In this document: positions 52,418 through 61,010 of the stretch, in pieces
Layout of the letters: each line of letters begins with the position of its first letter
How positions within the stretch are numbered: the stretch's first letter is position 1
Made by a program: the position numbers and the translations under genes
Assembly: GCF_019733355.1 (NCBI RefSeq)
Contig: NZ_JAIHLQ010000023.1
Location: forward strand, 48,028-112,027
DNA: 64,000 nucleotides
Direction of reading: 5' to 3'
Source: Pseudomonas baetica
Lineage (GTDB): Bacteria > Pseudomonadota > Gammaproteobacteria > Pseudomonadales > Pseudomonadaceae
The notes under the pieces: model-generated
What the model was told of the DNA's origin: nothing
What the model saw: only the letters and a program-made list of their open reading frames with translations
The model's database searches: none

Positions 52418-53479
52418 TTACTGGATTTCTTCAGGCTTGACGATCACCCAGTTCTTGTCTGCCGTCACCGGCAACCCTTCCTTGGCCTGCGCCGCAGCGT
52501 GCTTGGCCATCATGCCGTTCAACTGCGTCATGTATTTGTCTTTGCGGTTGATCCACAAGTGAATGCCGCCCTTGGCCACGTCGACATCGTGGAACAGCAT
52601 GTAACCGTCGCTGGTTGGGGTGTCGCCACCGACCAGTACCGGTTTTTTCCACTCGTCGATGTAGGTCAGGATGGCGGCGTGCTTGCCGGCCATCCAGGTT
52701 GCCGGGGTCCACAGGTATGGCGTCATCTCCAGACCCAGGTTGGCCTTCTCGTCATATTTGCCGGCAGTGATCTGCTTGCGCGCGGTGGTCAGTTCGTTGG
52801 TCTCGCGGTTCTTCAGCAGCGTCGTCACGCCAATCACGTTCTGTGGTTTGACGTTGTAGCCGTACTTCGGATCGGCGGCGACCATGCGCACCAGTTCTTC
52901 AGACGCGGCGGTCATCACATAGACCTCGATGCCGTTCTCCATCAGCTTGTTGTAGAGCTCTTGCTGCCCGGTGAAGATTTTCGGCGGATTGACGTCGAGC
53001 GTCTTGACCACATCGCCGTCGTAATAAGTCGCCGGCACCGGTTTGCCCGAAGCCATCAGTTCATCGACGTAGCCTTTGAGTTCCTTGAGGGTGAAGCCGG
53101 AGAACACCTGCGCGACCCACGGGTAGCAGACCATGTCGTCGACTTCGCAGAGGCGATAGTAGTAACTGAACAGGCTTTCCTTGTGGTCGGCGGTGTCCTT
53201 GAACGGAATCAGTTTCAGGGAGGGGTCGAGTTTGTCGCGGGTGATCAGGCCCTTGTTTTCCATGAACGGCAACAAGGACTCTTCCAGGTCATAGCGGTAA
53301 CTGGTGTTGTCCATGTCGAACACCGCGTAGTTACCTTTGTTGGCGTTGGCGGCAATCATCGCGTCCAGCGCCTTGGCCTGATCGGCTGGCCAGTGTTTCA
53401 AATCGGTGGCGAACGCCTGACCGGCCAGACCTAAACCCACAGTCAGTGCGACAGCCAGAAATTTCGGTGCAAACTTCAT
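52418..53479 (-). CDS. pchP: Phosphorylcholine phosphatase (HAD superfamily), exported
   Basis: 353 residues. Signal peptide about 1-24 (AVALTVGLGLAGQAFA). HAD motif I FDMDNT with D55/D57 (D31/D33 after cleavage, matching P. aeruginosa PchP numbering), motif II MTAASEE, motif III Lys and motif IV GGDTPTSDG. In Pseudomonas PchP releases choline from phosphorylcholine in the periplasm. Divergent from tcyP. Confidence 0.88.
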   Translation of the reverse strand: MKFAPKFLAVALTVGLGLAGQAFATDLKHWPADQAKALDAMIAANANKGNYAVFDMDNTSYRYDLEESLLPFMENKGLITRDKLDPSLKLIPFKDTADHKESLFSYYYRLCEVDDMVCYPWVAQVFSGFTLKELKGYVDELMASGKPVPATYYDGDVVKTLDVNPPKIFTGQQELYNKLMENGIEVYVMTAASEELVRMVAADPKYGYNVKPQNVIGVTTLLKNRETNELTTARKQITAGKYDEKANLGLEMTPYLWTPATWMAGKHAAILTYIDEWKKPVLVGGDTPTSDGYMLFHDVDVAKGGIHLWINRKDKYMTQLNGMMAKHAAAQAKEGLPVTADKNWVIVKPEEIQ

Positions 53480-53663
53480 AAGCCCTTCTCCCTGATCAAA
53501 GAGACCGACGGTAACAAATAAGTGTGACCGTTTTCATCTGTCAGCGACCGTCCACGTCTCCATCACGCCAGATGCATTCCCCAGAGCGACGCCCACTTAT
53601 TCCAAAAGCGACTATCACCATACGTTTTCGGTATTAATTCATTGAAAATCAAACTGTTAGGCT

Positions 53664-53699
53664 TGCCGGTTCGCAGCAGCCCCGCAAGGCTGCTGGCAA
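53664..53699 (+). promoter_or_regulatory. Hairpin in the tcyP leader
   Basis: Perfect 8-base stem CAGCAGCC / GGCTGCTG (53674-53681, 53688-53695), with TTGC / GCAA outer pairs, 20 bases before the tcyP ATG. Function unknown; it may affect translation or be an operator dyad. Confidence 0.45.
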
Positions 53700-53718
53700 A
53701 GTCTTTCCTGGAGTTCTC

Positions 53719-55110
53719 ATGAATCTACCGTTGATTCTCAACCTGCTGGTGTTCCTCGCCCTGCTCTTGGGTCTGGCACAAACCCGCCGCACCCAATGGA
53801 GCCTGGCGAAAAAAGTCCTGCTCGCGCTGACCCTCGGTGTCACGTTCGGTATAGCTCTGCACGCCGTTTACGGGGCGGGCAATCCAGTGCTGAAAGCCTC
53901 GATTGGCTGGTTCGATCTGGTCGGCAACGGTTACGTGCAGTTGCTGCAAATGATCGTCATCCCGCTGGTGTTCGCTTCGATCCTCAGCGCGGTGGCTCGC
54001 CTGCACAACGCCTCGTCGCTGGGCAAAATCAGTTTCCTGACCATCGGCACGCTGCTGTTCACCACCGCGATTGCGGCGTTGGTCGGTATCGGCCTGACCA
54101 ACCTGTTCGGCCTCAGCGCTGAAGGTCTGGTGGCCGGCACCCAGGAAATGGCCCGCCTGCAAACCATTCAGACCGACTACGCCGGCAAGGTCGCCGACCT
54201 GAATGTGCCGCAACTGCTGCTGTCGTTCATCCCGCAGAACCCGTTCGCTGACCTGGCGCGGGCCAAGCCGACCTCGATCATCAGCGTGGTGATTTTCGCG
54301 GCGTTCCTTGGGGTCGCTGCGCTGCAACTGCTCAAGGATGACGTCGAGAAAGGTCAGAAAGTGATCAACGCCATCGACACCCTGCAAGCCTGGGTGATGC
54401 GCCTGGTGCGCCTGGTGATGAAGCTGACCCCGTACGGCGTGCTGGCGCTGATGACCAAAGTAGTTGCTGGTTCCAACCTGCAGGACATCATCAAACTCGG
54501 CAGTTTCGTCGTGGTGTCGTACCTCGGTCTGGGCCTGATGTTTGTGGTGCACGGCGTGCTGGTGTCGGCGGCCGGGATCAACCCGCTGCGTTTCTTCCGC
54601 AAGATCTGGCCGGTGCTGACGTTTGCGTTCACCAGCCGTTCCAGCGCGGCGAGCATTCCGCTGAGCATCGAAGCGCAGACCCGCCGTCTGGGCATTCCAC
54701 CATCCGTTGCAAGCTTTGCTGCATCGTTCGGTGCGACCATCGGCCAGAACGGCTGCGCAGGCCTGTACCCGGCGATGTTGGCGGTGATGGTAGCGCCGAC
54801 CGTGGGCATCAACCCGCTGGACCCGCTGTGGATCGCGACGCTGGTGGCGATTGTCACGCTGAGTTCGGCCGGTGTGGCGGGCGTGGGCGGCGGTGCGACG
54901 TTTGCCGCGCTGATCGTGCTGCCGGCGATGGGCTTGCCGGTGTCACTGGTGGCGTTGCTGATTTCGGTTGAGCCGCTGATCGACATGGGGCGTACAGCGT
55001 TGAACGTGAGTGGAGCGATCACCGCCGGGGCGATTACCAGTCAGGTGATGCAGCAGACCGATAAAGCACTGCTGGATGCCGATGAGCATCCGGAGTTGGC
55101 ACAGGCTTAA
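53719..55110 (+). CDS. tcyP: L-cystine transporter TcyP (Na+/dicarboxylate symporter family)
   Basis: 463-residue DAACS-family symporter. Eight-TM-plus-hairpin topology; MIVIPLVFASILSAVARLHN (about 75-94), FTSRSSAASIPLSIEAQ (serine-rich hairpin, about 303-319), NGCAGLYPAMLAVMVAPTVG and the final GGGATFAALIVLPAMGLPVS. Closest family resemblance is to the cystine carrier TcyP; other amino acids cannot be excluded. TGGAG before ATG. Confidence 0.9.
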   Translation: MNLPLILNLLVFLALLLGLAQTRRTQWSLAKKVLLALTLGVTFGIALHAVYGAGNPVLKASIGWFDLVGNGYVQLLQMIVIPLVFASILSAVARLHNASSLGKISFLTIGTLLFTTAIAALVGIGLTNLFGLSAEGLVAGTQEMARLQTIQTDYAGKVADLNVPQLLLSFIPQNPFADLARAKPTSIISVVIFAAFLGVAALQLLKDDVEKGQKVINAIDTLQAWVMRLVRLVMKLTPYGVLALMTKVVAGSNLQDIIKLGSFVVVSYLGLGLMFVVHGVLVSAAGINPLRFFRKIWPVLTFAFTSRSSAASIPLSIEAQTRRLGIPPSVASFAASFGATIGQNGCAGLYPAMLAVMVAPTVGINPLDPLWIATLVAIVTLSSAGVAGVGGGATFAALIVLPAMGLPVSLVALLISVEPLIDMGRTALNVSGAITAGAITSQVMQQTDKALLDADEHPELAQA

Positions 55111-55133
55111 GTTGTTCTTTGCCTGACCTGCCC

Positions 55134-55210
55134 TCTTCGCGAGCAGGCTCGCTCCCACATTGGATCTGTGATCGACACAAATCCCCTGTGGGAGCGGGCT
55201 TGCTCCGGGC
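55134..55210. repeat. REPIN, right arm truncated
   Basis: Left arm 55134-55160 complete; right arm TGTGGGAGCGGGCTTGCTC (55187-55205) lacks its CGCGAA end and runs into CGGGCGG. Between convergent tcyP and folA. Confidence 0.85.
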
Positions 55211-55228
55211 GGCGTTCCGACGAAGCTC

Positions 55229-55741
55229 TTAAGCTTTTTCCCAGACCTCGAAGGTGTAGGCGGGCTTATCACCTTCAGCCGGATTCGGCACATTCGACAC
55301 CAGTTTCCACTGGTTCAAATCAAACTCCGGAAACCACGCATCGCCCTCCGGGCTCAGCGCCACACGGGTCAGGTACAGACGATCCGCCTGCGCCAGCCCT
55401 TGCGCATACAACTGCGCGCCGCCAATCAGCATCAGCTCATCGACGCCCTGCGCCTTTGCCCATTCTTCAGCGCGAGCCACAGCTGCCTCCAGCGACGGAT
55501 AAACCTGCGCACCTTCGAGCACCAGATCGGCCTGGCGGCTGACCACGATGTTCAAGCGCCCGGGCAGCGGACGACCGAGCGAGTCCCAGGTCTTGCGACC
55601 CATGATGATCGGCTTGCCCAAGGTCGTGGCCTTGAAGTATTTGAAGTCCCCCGGCAGGTGCCAGGGCATGCTGTTGTCGACGCCGATCACGCGGTTTTCA
55701 CCGAGGGCTGCGATCAGGCTGAGGGGGAGTGTTTTAGTCAT
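55229..55741 (-). CDS. folA: Dihydrofolate reductase
   Basis: NADPH-dependent reduction of dihydrofolate. 170 residues from ATG 55741. LSLIAALGENRVIGVDNSMPWHLPGD contains the NADPH/folate loop, then IIMGRKTWDSLGRPLPGR and MLIGGAQLYAQGL. No signs of an atypical trimethoprim-resistant form. Upstream open extension to 55921 is not supported. Confidence 0.97.
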   Translation of the reverse strand: MTKTLPLSLIAALGENRVIGVDNSMPWHLPGDFKYFKATTLGKPIIMGRKTWDSLGRPLPGRLNIVVSRQADLVLEGAQVYPSLEAAVARAEEWAKAQGVDELMLIGGAQLYAQGLAQADRLYLTRVALSPEGDAWFPEFDLNQWKLVSNVPNPAEGDKPAYTFEVWEKA

Positions 55742-55826
55742 GCCGGCGAGGATACCAGAGCCTCGCTTGACCCGATAAGCGCCACAGCGGTTATGCTCAC
55801 GGCTCAATTGAGCGACGGGATGCCGC

Positions 55827-57200
55827 GTGACAGCACTGACTCCACTGCAAAACCTCTGGTTGACCGAAACCGTGCGCCTGCGCGAAGAACATGCCGGGCC
55901 GCTGGATGACCTGGAAGCCAATCGTTTGGCCCGCGCGGCCGGCGGTGATTTGCCGAGCCGTATTCAACGCCGTGCGCTGTGGCTGGCTGAGCGTGACGGG
56001 CTGACGAGCGCTCTCAAACACTGGCTGCAAGGCGCGCGTCTGGCGCTGGTGCTGCTGATGGTTTTCGCCGTCTTGAGCGGCGCCGGACTGGCCTTCGCCG
56101 CGCTTGGGCAAACCCCGGTCAATGTGTTCTGGGCCTTGGGCAGCCTGCTCGGGCTGAATCTGATTCTGCTGCTGAGCTGGGCGCTGGGGCTGATCTTTGC
56201 CGGCGAACACGGCGCCACCCTCGGGCGCCTGTGGTTATGGCTCAGCGAAAAACTCGCCCGCGATGCCAAAGCCTCGCAACTGGCGCCGGCCCTGCTGCTG
56301 ATGCTGCAACGCAAGAAACTCAATCGCTGGGCCCTCGGCGCAATGGTCAACGGCCTGTGGCTGCTGGCGATGCTCAGCGCGTTGCTGTTGCTGCTGACCC
56401 TGATGGCGACGCGGCGCTACGGCTTCGTCTGGGAAACCACGATTCTCAGCGCCGACACGTTCATCAACATGACCCAGGCCCTCGGTTCGCTGCCGGCGCT
56501 GCTCGGTTTCAATGTGCCGACGGTGGAAATGATCCGCGCCAGCGGTGACGCTGCGCTGGATATCGAAAGCGCGCGTCAGGCCTGGGCGACGTGGCTGGTG
56601 GGCGTGCTGGTGGTTTACGGCGTGCTGCCGCGCTTGCTGCTGACGCTGTTGTGCTTCTGGCGTTGGAACAGCGGCAAAGCGGCGCTGCATCTGGACCTGA
56701 ACCTGCCCGGCTACGCCCAACTGCGCGAACGCCTGATGCCGACCAGCGAACGCCTCGGCGTCACCGACGCCGCGCCTGAGCAATTGCACCGCGTCGAAAG
56801 CAGCGTCAGCGAACACGCCAGCGAAGGCGCATTGCTGGTGGCGATCGAACTCGACGAGCAACGCCCATGGCCGCCGGCGCTGCCGAAAAACGTCAGCAAC
56901 GCCGGCGTCCTCGACAGCCGCGAATCACGCAACAAACTGCTCGAACAACTCAGTCGCTTTCCCCCGGCGCGGCTGGCGATTGCCTGCGACCCACGACGCT
57001 CGCCGGATCGCGGCAGCCTCGCGCTGATCGCCGAACTGGCGCGCAACGCCAGCGCCACCCGCGTCTGGCTGCTGCAAGCGCCGCCCGGTGAAGCGCTGGA
57101 CGCCGAACGCCTCGGCGACTGGCACATCGCACTGCAACAACTGGATCTGCCCTTCGCCGATTGCGCGCCGTTGAACTGGCTGGAGAACGGTCATGACTGA
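55827..57200 (+). CDS. DUF2868 membrane protein
   Basis: 457 residues from GTG 55827; no in-frame ATG nearby. Four TM segments by eye: about 73-95, 100-125, 175-197 and 255-280, with cytoplasmic flanks and a basic C-terminal domain. Function unknown. Its 3' end overlaps the GTPase gene by 8 bases, so the two are probably partners. Homologues next to folA exist in other pseudomonads. Confidence 0.88.
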   Translation: MTALTPLQNLWLTETVRLREEHAGPLDDLEANRLARAAGGDLPSRIQRRALWLAERDGLTSALKHWLQGARLALVLLMVFAVLSGAGLAFAALGQTPVNVFWALGSLLGLNLILLLSWALGLIFAGEHGATLGRLWLWLSEKLARDAKASQLAPALLLMLQRKKLNRWALGAMVNGLWLLAMLSALLLLLTLMATRRYGFVWETTILSADTFINMTQALGSLPALLGFNVPTVEMIRASGDAALDIESARQAWATWLVGVLVVYGVLPRLLLTLLCFWRWNSGKAALHLDLNLPGYAQLRERLMPTSERLGVTDAAPEQLHRVESSVSEHASEGALLVAIELDEQRPWPPALPKNVSNAGVLDSRESRNKLLEQLSRFPPARLAIACDPRRSPDRGSLALIAELARNASATRVWLLQAPPGEALDAERLGDWHIALQQLDLPFADCAPLNWLENGHD

Positions 57201-58569
57201 TGCCTTCAAAGCGCCGCTGAAACTCGCCGTGGTCGGCCACACCAACGTTGGCAAGACTTCGCTGTTGCGTACCCTGACTCGCGATGTCGGTTTCGGCGAA
57301 GTCTCGCATCGGCCGAGTACCACCCGGCATGTCGAGGGCGCGCGGCTGTCGGTGGACGGCGAGCCGTTGCTCGACCTTTATGACACGCCGGGGCTGGAAG
57401 ACGCCATCGCCCTGCTGGATTTTCTCGAACGCCTGGAGCGCCCCGGCGAGCGCCTCGACGGCCCGGCGCGGCTGACGCGGTTTCTCGACGGCAGCGAGGC
57501 GCGCCAGCGTTTCGAACAGGAAGCCAAAGTGTTGCGGCAACTGCTCGCCTCCGACGCCGGTTTGTATGTGATCGACGCCCGCGAGCCGGTGCTGGCCAAG
57601 TACCGCGATGAACTGGAAGTGTTGGCCAGTTGCGGCAAACCGCTGCTGCCGGTGCTCAATTTCGTCAGCAGCGCCCACCACCGCGAACCGGATTGGCGTG
57701 ACGCGTTGGCGCGTCTTGGTCTGCATGCGCTAGTGCGTTTCGACAGCGTGGCGCCGCCCGAGGATGGTGAGCGACGGCTGTATGAAAGCCTCGCCTTGTT
57801 GCTGGAAAACGCCCGGCCGCAACTGGAACGCTTGATTGCTGATCAGCAGGCACAGCGACTCGCCCGGCAGCACAGTGCAGCGCGGTTGATTGCCGAATTG
57901 CTGATCGACTGCGCCGCGTGCCGCCGCAGCGTGGTCAGCGAGGCGGAGCAGGAACAGCAAGCCATCAGCGAATTGCGCAAGGCTGTGCGTCAGCGCGAAC
58001 AGAAGTGCGTCGAAGCGCTGCTCAAGCTGTATGCGTTTCGCCCGCAAGATGCGGCGGCCAGTGATTTGCCGCTGCTCGATGGGCGCTGGGGCGATGACCT
58101 GTTCAACCCGGAAACCTTGAAGCAACTCGGTGTGCGCGTGGGCGGCGGGATCGCTGCCGGAGCGGCCGCCGGGGCTGGCGTGGATTTGCTGGTGGGCGGC
58201 ATCACCCTCGGCGCCGCCGCACTGGCCGGTGCGATTGCCGGTGGTGCGCTGCAAACGGCGCGCAGTTATGGCAGTCGCTTGCTGAGCAAGATCAAAGGCC
58301 AGCGCGAGTTGACGGTTGATGACGCAGTGTTGCGGCTGTTGGCATTGCGCCAGCGGCAATTGCTATTGGCGCTCGATCAGCGTGGGCATGCAGCGCTGGA
58401 CGCGGTCCAGGTTGCAACACCGCAGGACAAAACCTGGCGCGAAGGCAAGTTGCCGGAGGCGCTGAGCAAGGCGCGGGCGCATCCGCAGTGGTCGTCGCTG
58501 AATCCACAGGCGAAGTTGAATCAGGCCGAGCGGCAGGAGCAGATTGAGTCTTTGGCTGAGGATTTGTAG
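57193..58569 (+). CDS. DUF3482 domain GTPase
   Basis: 458 residues. N-terminal Era/Ras-like G domain: G1 GHTNVGKTSLL (15-25), G2/G3 with switch-like DTPGLEDA (about 61-68), G4-like LPVLNFVS. C-terminal DUF3482 with a glycine-rich hydrophobic segment GGGIAAGAAAGAGVDLLVGG (about 317-336) and following AALAGAIAGGALQ that may insert in the membrane. Paired with the DUF2868 protein; function unknown. Confidence 0.9.
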   Translation: MTDAFKAPLKLAVVGHTNVGKTSLLRTLTRDVGFGEVSHRPSTTRHVEGARLSVDGEPLLDLYDTPGLEDAIALLDFLERLERPGERLDGPARLTRFLDGSEARQRFEQEAKVLRQLLASDAGLYVIDAREPVLAKYRDELEVLASCGKPLLPVLNFVSSAHHREPDWRDALARLGLHALVRFDSVAPPEDGERRLYESLALLLENARPQLERLIADQQAQRLARQHSAARLIAELLIDCAACRRSVVSEAEQEQQAISELRKAVRQREQKCVEALLKLYAFRPQDAAASDLPLLDGRWGDDLFNPETLKQLGVRVGGGIAAGAAAGAGVDLLVGGITLGAAALAGAIAGGALQTARSYGSRLLSKIKGQRELTVDDAVLRLLALRQRQLLLALDQRGHAALDAVQVATPQDKTWREGKLPEALSKARAHPQWSSLNPQAKLNQAERQEQIESLAEDL

Positions 58570-58583
58570 CGCCTGAACCAGCC

Positions 58584-58641
58584 TCTTCGCGAGCAAGCCC
58601 GCTCCCGCAGGAAAACGCATTCCCCCGGGCTTGCTCGCGAA
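58584..58641. repeat. REPIN, partly degenerate
   Basis: Left arm 58584-58610 (CCCGCTCCCGCA), right arm reduced to CGGGCTTGCTCGCGAA (58626-58641). Between convergent GTPase and the FAD oxidoreductase. Confidence 0.8.
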
Positions 58642-58662
58642 TGAAGGCCTTGTGACCTGCCA

Positions 58663-59796
58663 TCAAATGTCCCCCAGCAACTGCGCCACATTGCGCTCAG
58701 CCATCGCCGGGCCGACGCTCATGCCGACACCGGTGTGCATCAGCGCCACACTCAGCCCCGGCGCCGGGCGCAGGAACGAAAACGGCCCAGGCCCACGGGC
58801 GCCATAGACACCCTGCCAGCGCTCGATCACTTGCACCTTGCAGCCGAGAGTGTGTTCGGCCAGTTCGAGCATCCAGGTGTCGACTTGCTCGGCGTTGAAC
58901 GGCGACGGATCGCTGCCGTAGTGGTGCGAATCGCCGATGATCAACTCGCCATACGGTGTCGGACTGATCAGCAGATGAATGCCGTTTTCATGCAGGTGCG
59001 GTTGTTCGCGCAGGATCTGCGCCTGCACCGCCGCCGCTTCCGGCAAGTCGGCGAAGGCGCCGTAGTGCACGCCGCTCAACCCCGTGAGCAAGGCGTGTTG
59101 CAGGTTCAGCTCGACTTGCGGTTTGGCGCGGAGCATTTGCAGGCGGCAGATTTGCGGGTCGAGCGCGGCAATCGGCTCGGCCAGCAGGGTCTGATAATCA
59201 TGGCCGGAGCAGACGATGATCTGTTCAGCGGTGAAGATGCCGGCCGTGCTGTGCAGGCGCCCCGGTTCGACGTCGCGTACCAGCGTCGAGAAGTGAAACT
59301 CGACGCCGAGGTCGCGGCGCATGTACTCGATCAATGCCGGAATCGCTTCACGCGAATACAGCTGTTGATCGTCGATGCCGTGAAGTGCCGCACGGTGATG
59401 GCTGAACTGGCCGTGGTAGAGATCGCGCAACGCGGCGCCGCGCAAGAAGTCGACGTTGTAACCGTGTTCCACGGCGCGACCGGCGCAAAAGGCTTCGAGC
59501 AGGTGTTCTTCAGCTTCAGTGCGGGCAAACAGGTACGAGCCGTTGCGCTTGATTTGCAGGCCGGCGAGCTGCGCCCAGTCGCCCCAGATCTCGCGGCTGG
59601 CCTTGGCCAACTCCAGCATCGGCCCGGGTGGCTGGCCGGTGACCAGTGCCTGGCCGAAGTTGCGCACCGAGGCGCCGAGGGGCGTGGCCGTGCGTTCGAA
59701 AACGGCGACCTTGAGGCCGCGTTTGGCGGCGGCGTAGGCGTGGGACAAGCCGAGAATGCCGGCGCCGACGATGAGCAGGTCGTTGTGTTGTGTCAT
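58663..59796 (-). CDS. FAD-dependent oxidoreductase, TIGR03364-type (phosphonate-linked)
   Basis: 377 residues from ATG 59796. DAO-like FAD protein: LLIVGAGILGLSHAYAAAKR (dinucleotide motif), LGASVRNFGQALVTG, and C-terminal TGVGMSVGPAMAERN. Such proteins sit in 2-aminoethylphosphonate (AEP) loci and are reported, from memory, to oxidise AEP or N-methylated AEP. It lies downstream of an AEP-type transporter, separated by a REPIN. Substrate is inference. Confidence 0.82.
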   Translation of the reverse strand: MTQHNDLLIVGAGILGLSHAYAAAKRGLKVAVFERTATPLGASVRNFGQALVTGQPPGPMLELAKASREIWGDWAQLAGLQIKRNGSYLFARTEAEEHLLEAFCAGRAVEHGYNVDFLRGAALRDLYHGQFSHHRAALHGIDDQQLYSREAIPALIEYMRRDLGVEFHFSTLVRDVEPGRLHSTAGIFTAEQIIVCSGHDYQTLLAEPIAALDPQICRLQMLRAKPQVELNLQHALLTGLSGVHYGAFADLPEAAAVQAQILREQPHLHENGIHLLISPTPYGELIIGDSHHYGSDPSPFNAEQVDTWMLELAEHTLGCKVQVIERWQGVYGARGPGPFSFLRPAPGLSVALMHTGVGMSVGPAMAERNVAQLLGDI

Positions 59797-59822
59797 GGAA
59801 ATTTTCCCTGAATGGGAGACCG

Positions 59823-59920
59823 CCTTCGCGAGCAAGCCCGCTCCCACAGGTGATTTTGGGTGCCCACAGAATATGCGTTCACTGAAGATCCAATGTGGGA
59901 GCGGGCTTGCTCGCGAAGGG
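59823..59920. repeat. REPIN (inverted REP pair)
   Basis: Arms 59823-59850 and 59893-59920, both near consensus, between the FAD oxidoreductase and the substrate-binding protein gene. Confidence 0.92.
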
Positions 59921-59942
59921 GCCCTGTCAGTCGATAAAGAGC

Positions 59943-60968
59943 TTACTTGGCGACGACTTTCTCGGACTTGCCGTCATAACGCTTGCGCCATTCGGTGAGG
60001 ATCTCGTCGCGATGCTTCGAGGCCCAGGCGAAGTCGTTCTTGATCAAACGCTGCTCGTAATCAGCCGGCAATTCGGTCTGCGGCTTGGCAATCCCCGGCT
60101 GCGCGAGTACGGCGAAGTTCTCCTTGTACAGATCCATCGCCTCGGCGCTGGCGGAGAAGTCGGCGAGTTTCTTCGCGGCGTCTTCATGCGGCGTGCCTTT
60201 GATCACGGCCGTGGCTTCGATCTCCCAGCCCAGGCCTTCCTTCGGCAGGATGATGTCCAGCGGCGCGCCCTGGCGCTTCAACTGAACGGCCGGGTATTCG
60301 AAGGAAATACCAATCGGGAACTCGCCCGCCGCCGCCAGTTTGCAAGGCTTGGAGCCGGAGTGAACGTACTGGCCGATGTTCTGGTGCAGGCCGTCCATGT
60401 ACGCCCAGCCCTGCTTCTCGCCGAAGGTTTGCAGCCAGGCGCTGACGTCGAGGAAACCGGTGCCGGACGACGCCGGGTTGGGCATGACAATCTTGCCCTT
60501 GTACTCAGGCTTGGTCAGGTCCTGCCAGCTCACCGGTTTGCTCAGGCCCTGCTTCTCGGCTTCGACGGTGTTGAAGCAAATGGTCGCGGCCCAGACGTCC
60601 ATGCCGACCCAGGCAGGCGGGTTGGCGGCGTCGCGGTAGTTCGCGCCGATCTTGCCCAAATCCTTCGGCGCGTAACTTTGCAGCATGCCTTGCTGGTCGA
60701 GGATCGCCAGGCTCGAGGCGGCCAGGCCCCACACGGCGTCAGCCTGCGGACGGGCCTTTTCGGCCAGCAGTTTGGCGGTGATGATCCCGGTGGAATCGCG
60801 CACCCATTTGATCTCGACGTCTGGGTTGGCCTTTTCGAAGGCGTCCTTGTAGGACTTCAGTTGCTCGGCTTCGAGGGCGGTGTACACCGTCAACTCGGTT
60901 TTCGCCGCGAAGGCATTCAGGCTGAAAGTGGCGAGCACAGCAGCGGCCAGGGCCATAGGCTTGAACAT
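59943..60968 (-). CDS. ABC transporter substrate-binding protein, AEP-type (TIGR03261)
   Basis: 341 residues. Signal peptide about 1-21 (ALAAAVLATFSLNAFA), then a Fe3+/spermidine-type binding fold (LTVYTALEAEQLKSYKDAFE, STGIITAKLLAEKA). No lipobox, so a free periplasmic protein. Resembles the 2-aminoethylphosphonate-binding group. Located downstream of its permease and ATPase. Confidence 0.85.
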   Translation of the reverse strand: MFKPMALAAAVLATFSLNAFAAKTELTVYTALEAEQLKSYKDAFEKANPDVEIKWVRDSTGIITAKLLAEKARPQADAVWGLAASSLAILDQQGMLQSYAPKDLGKIGANYRDAANPPAWVGMDVWAATICFNTVEAEKQGLSKPVSWQDLTKPEYKGKIVMPNPASSGTGFLDVSAWLQTFGEKQGWAYMDGLHQNIGQYVHSGSKPCKLAAAGEFPIGISFEYPAVQLKRQGAPLDIILPKEGLGWEIEATAVIKGTPHEDAAKKLADFSASAEAMDLYKENFAVLAQPGIAKPQTELPADYEQRLIKNDFAWASKHRDEILTEWRKRYDGKSEKVVAK

Positions 60969-61010
60969 GATCGTTTTCCTGTCTTTTTGAGTTGAGGGTT
61001 ACGGGAAAAA

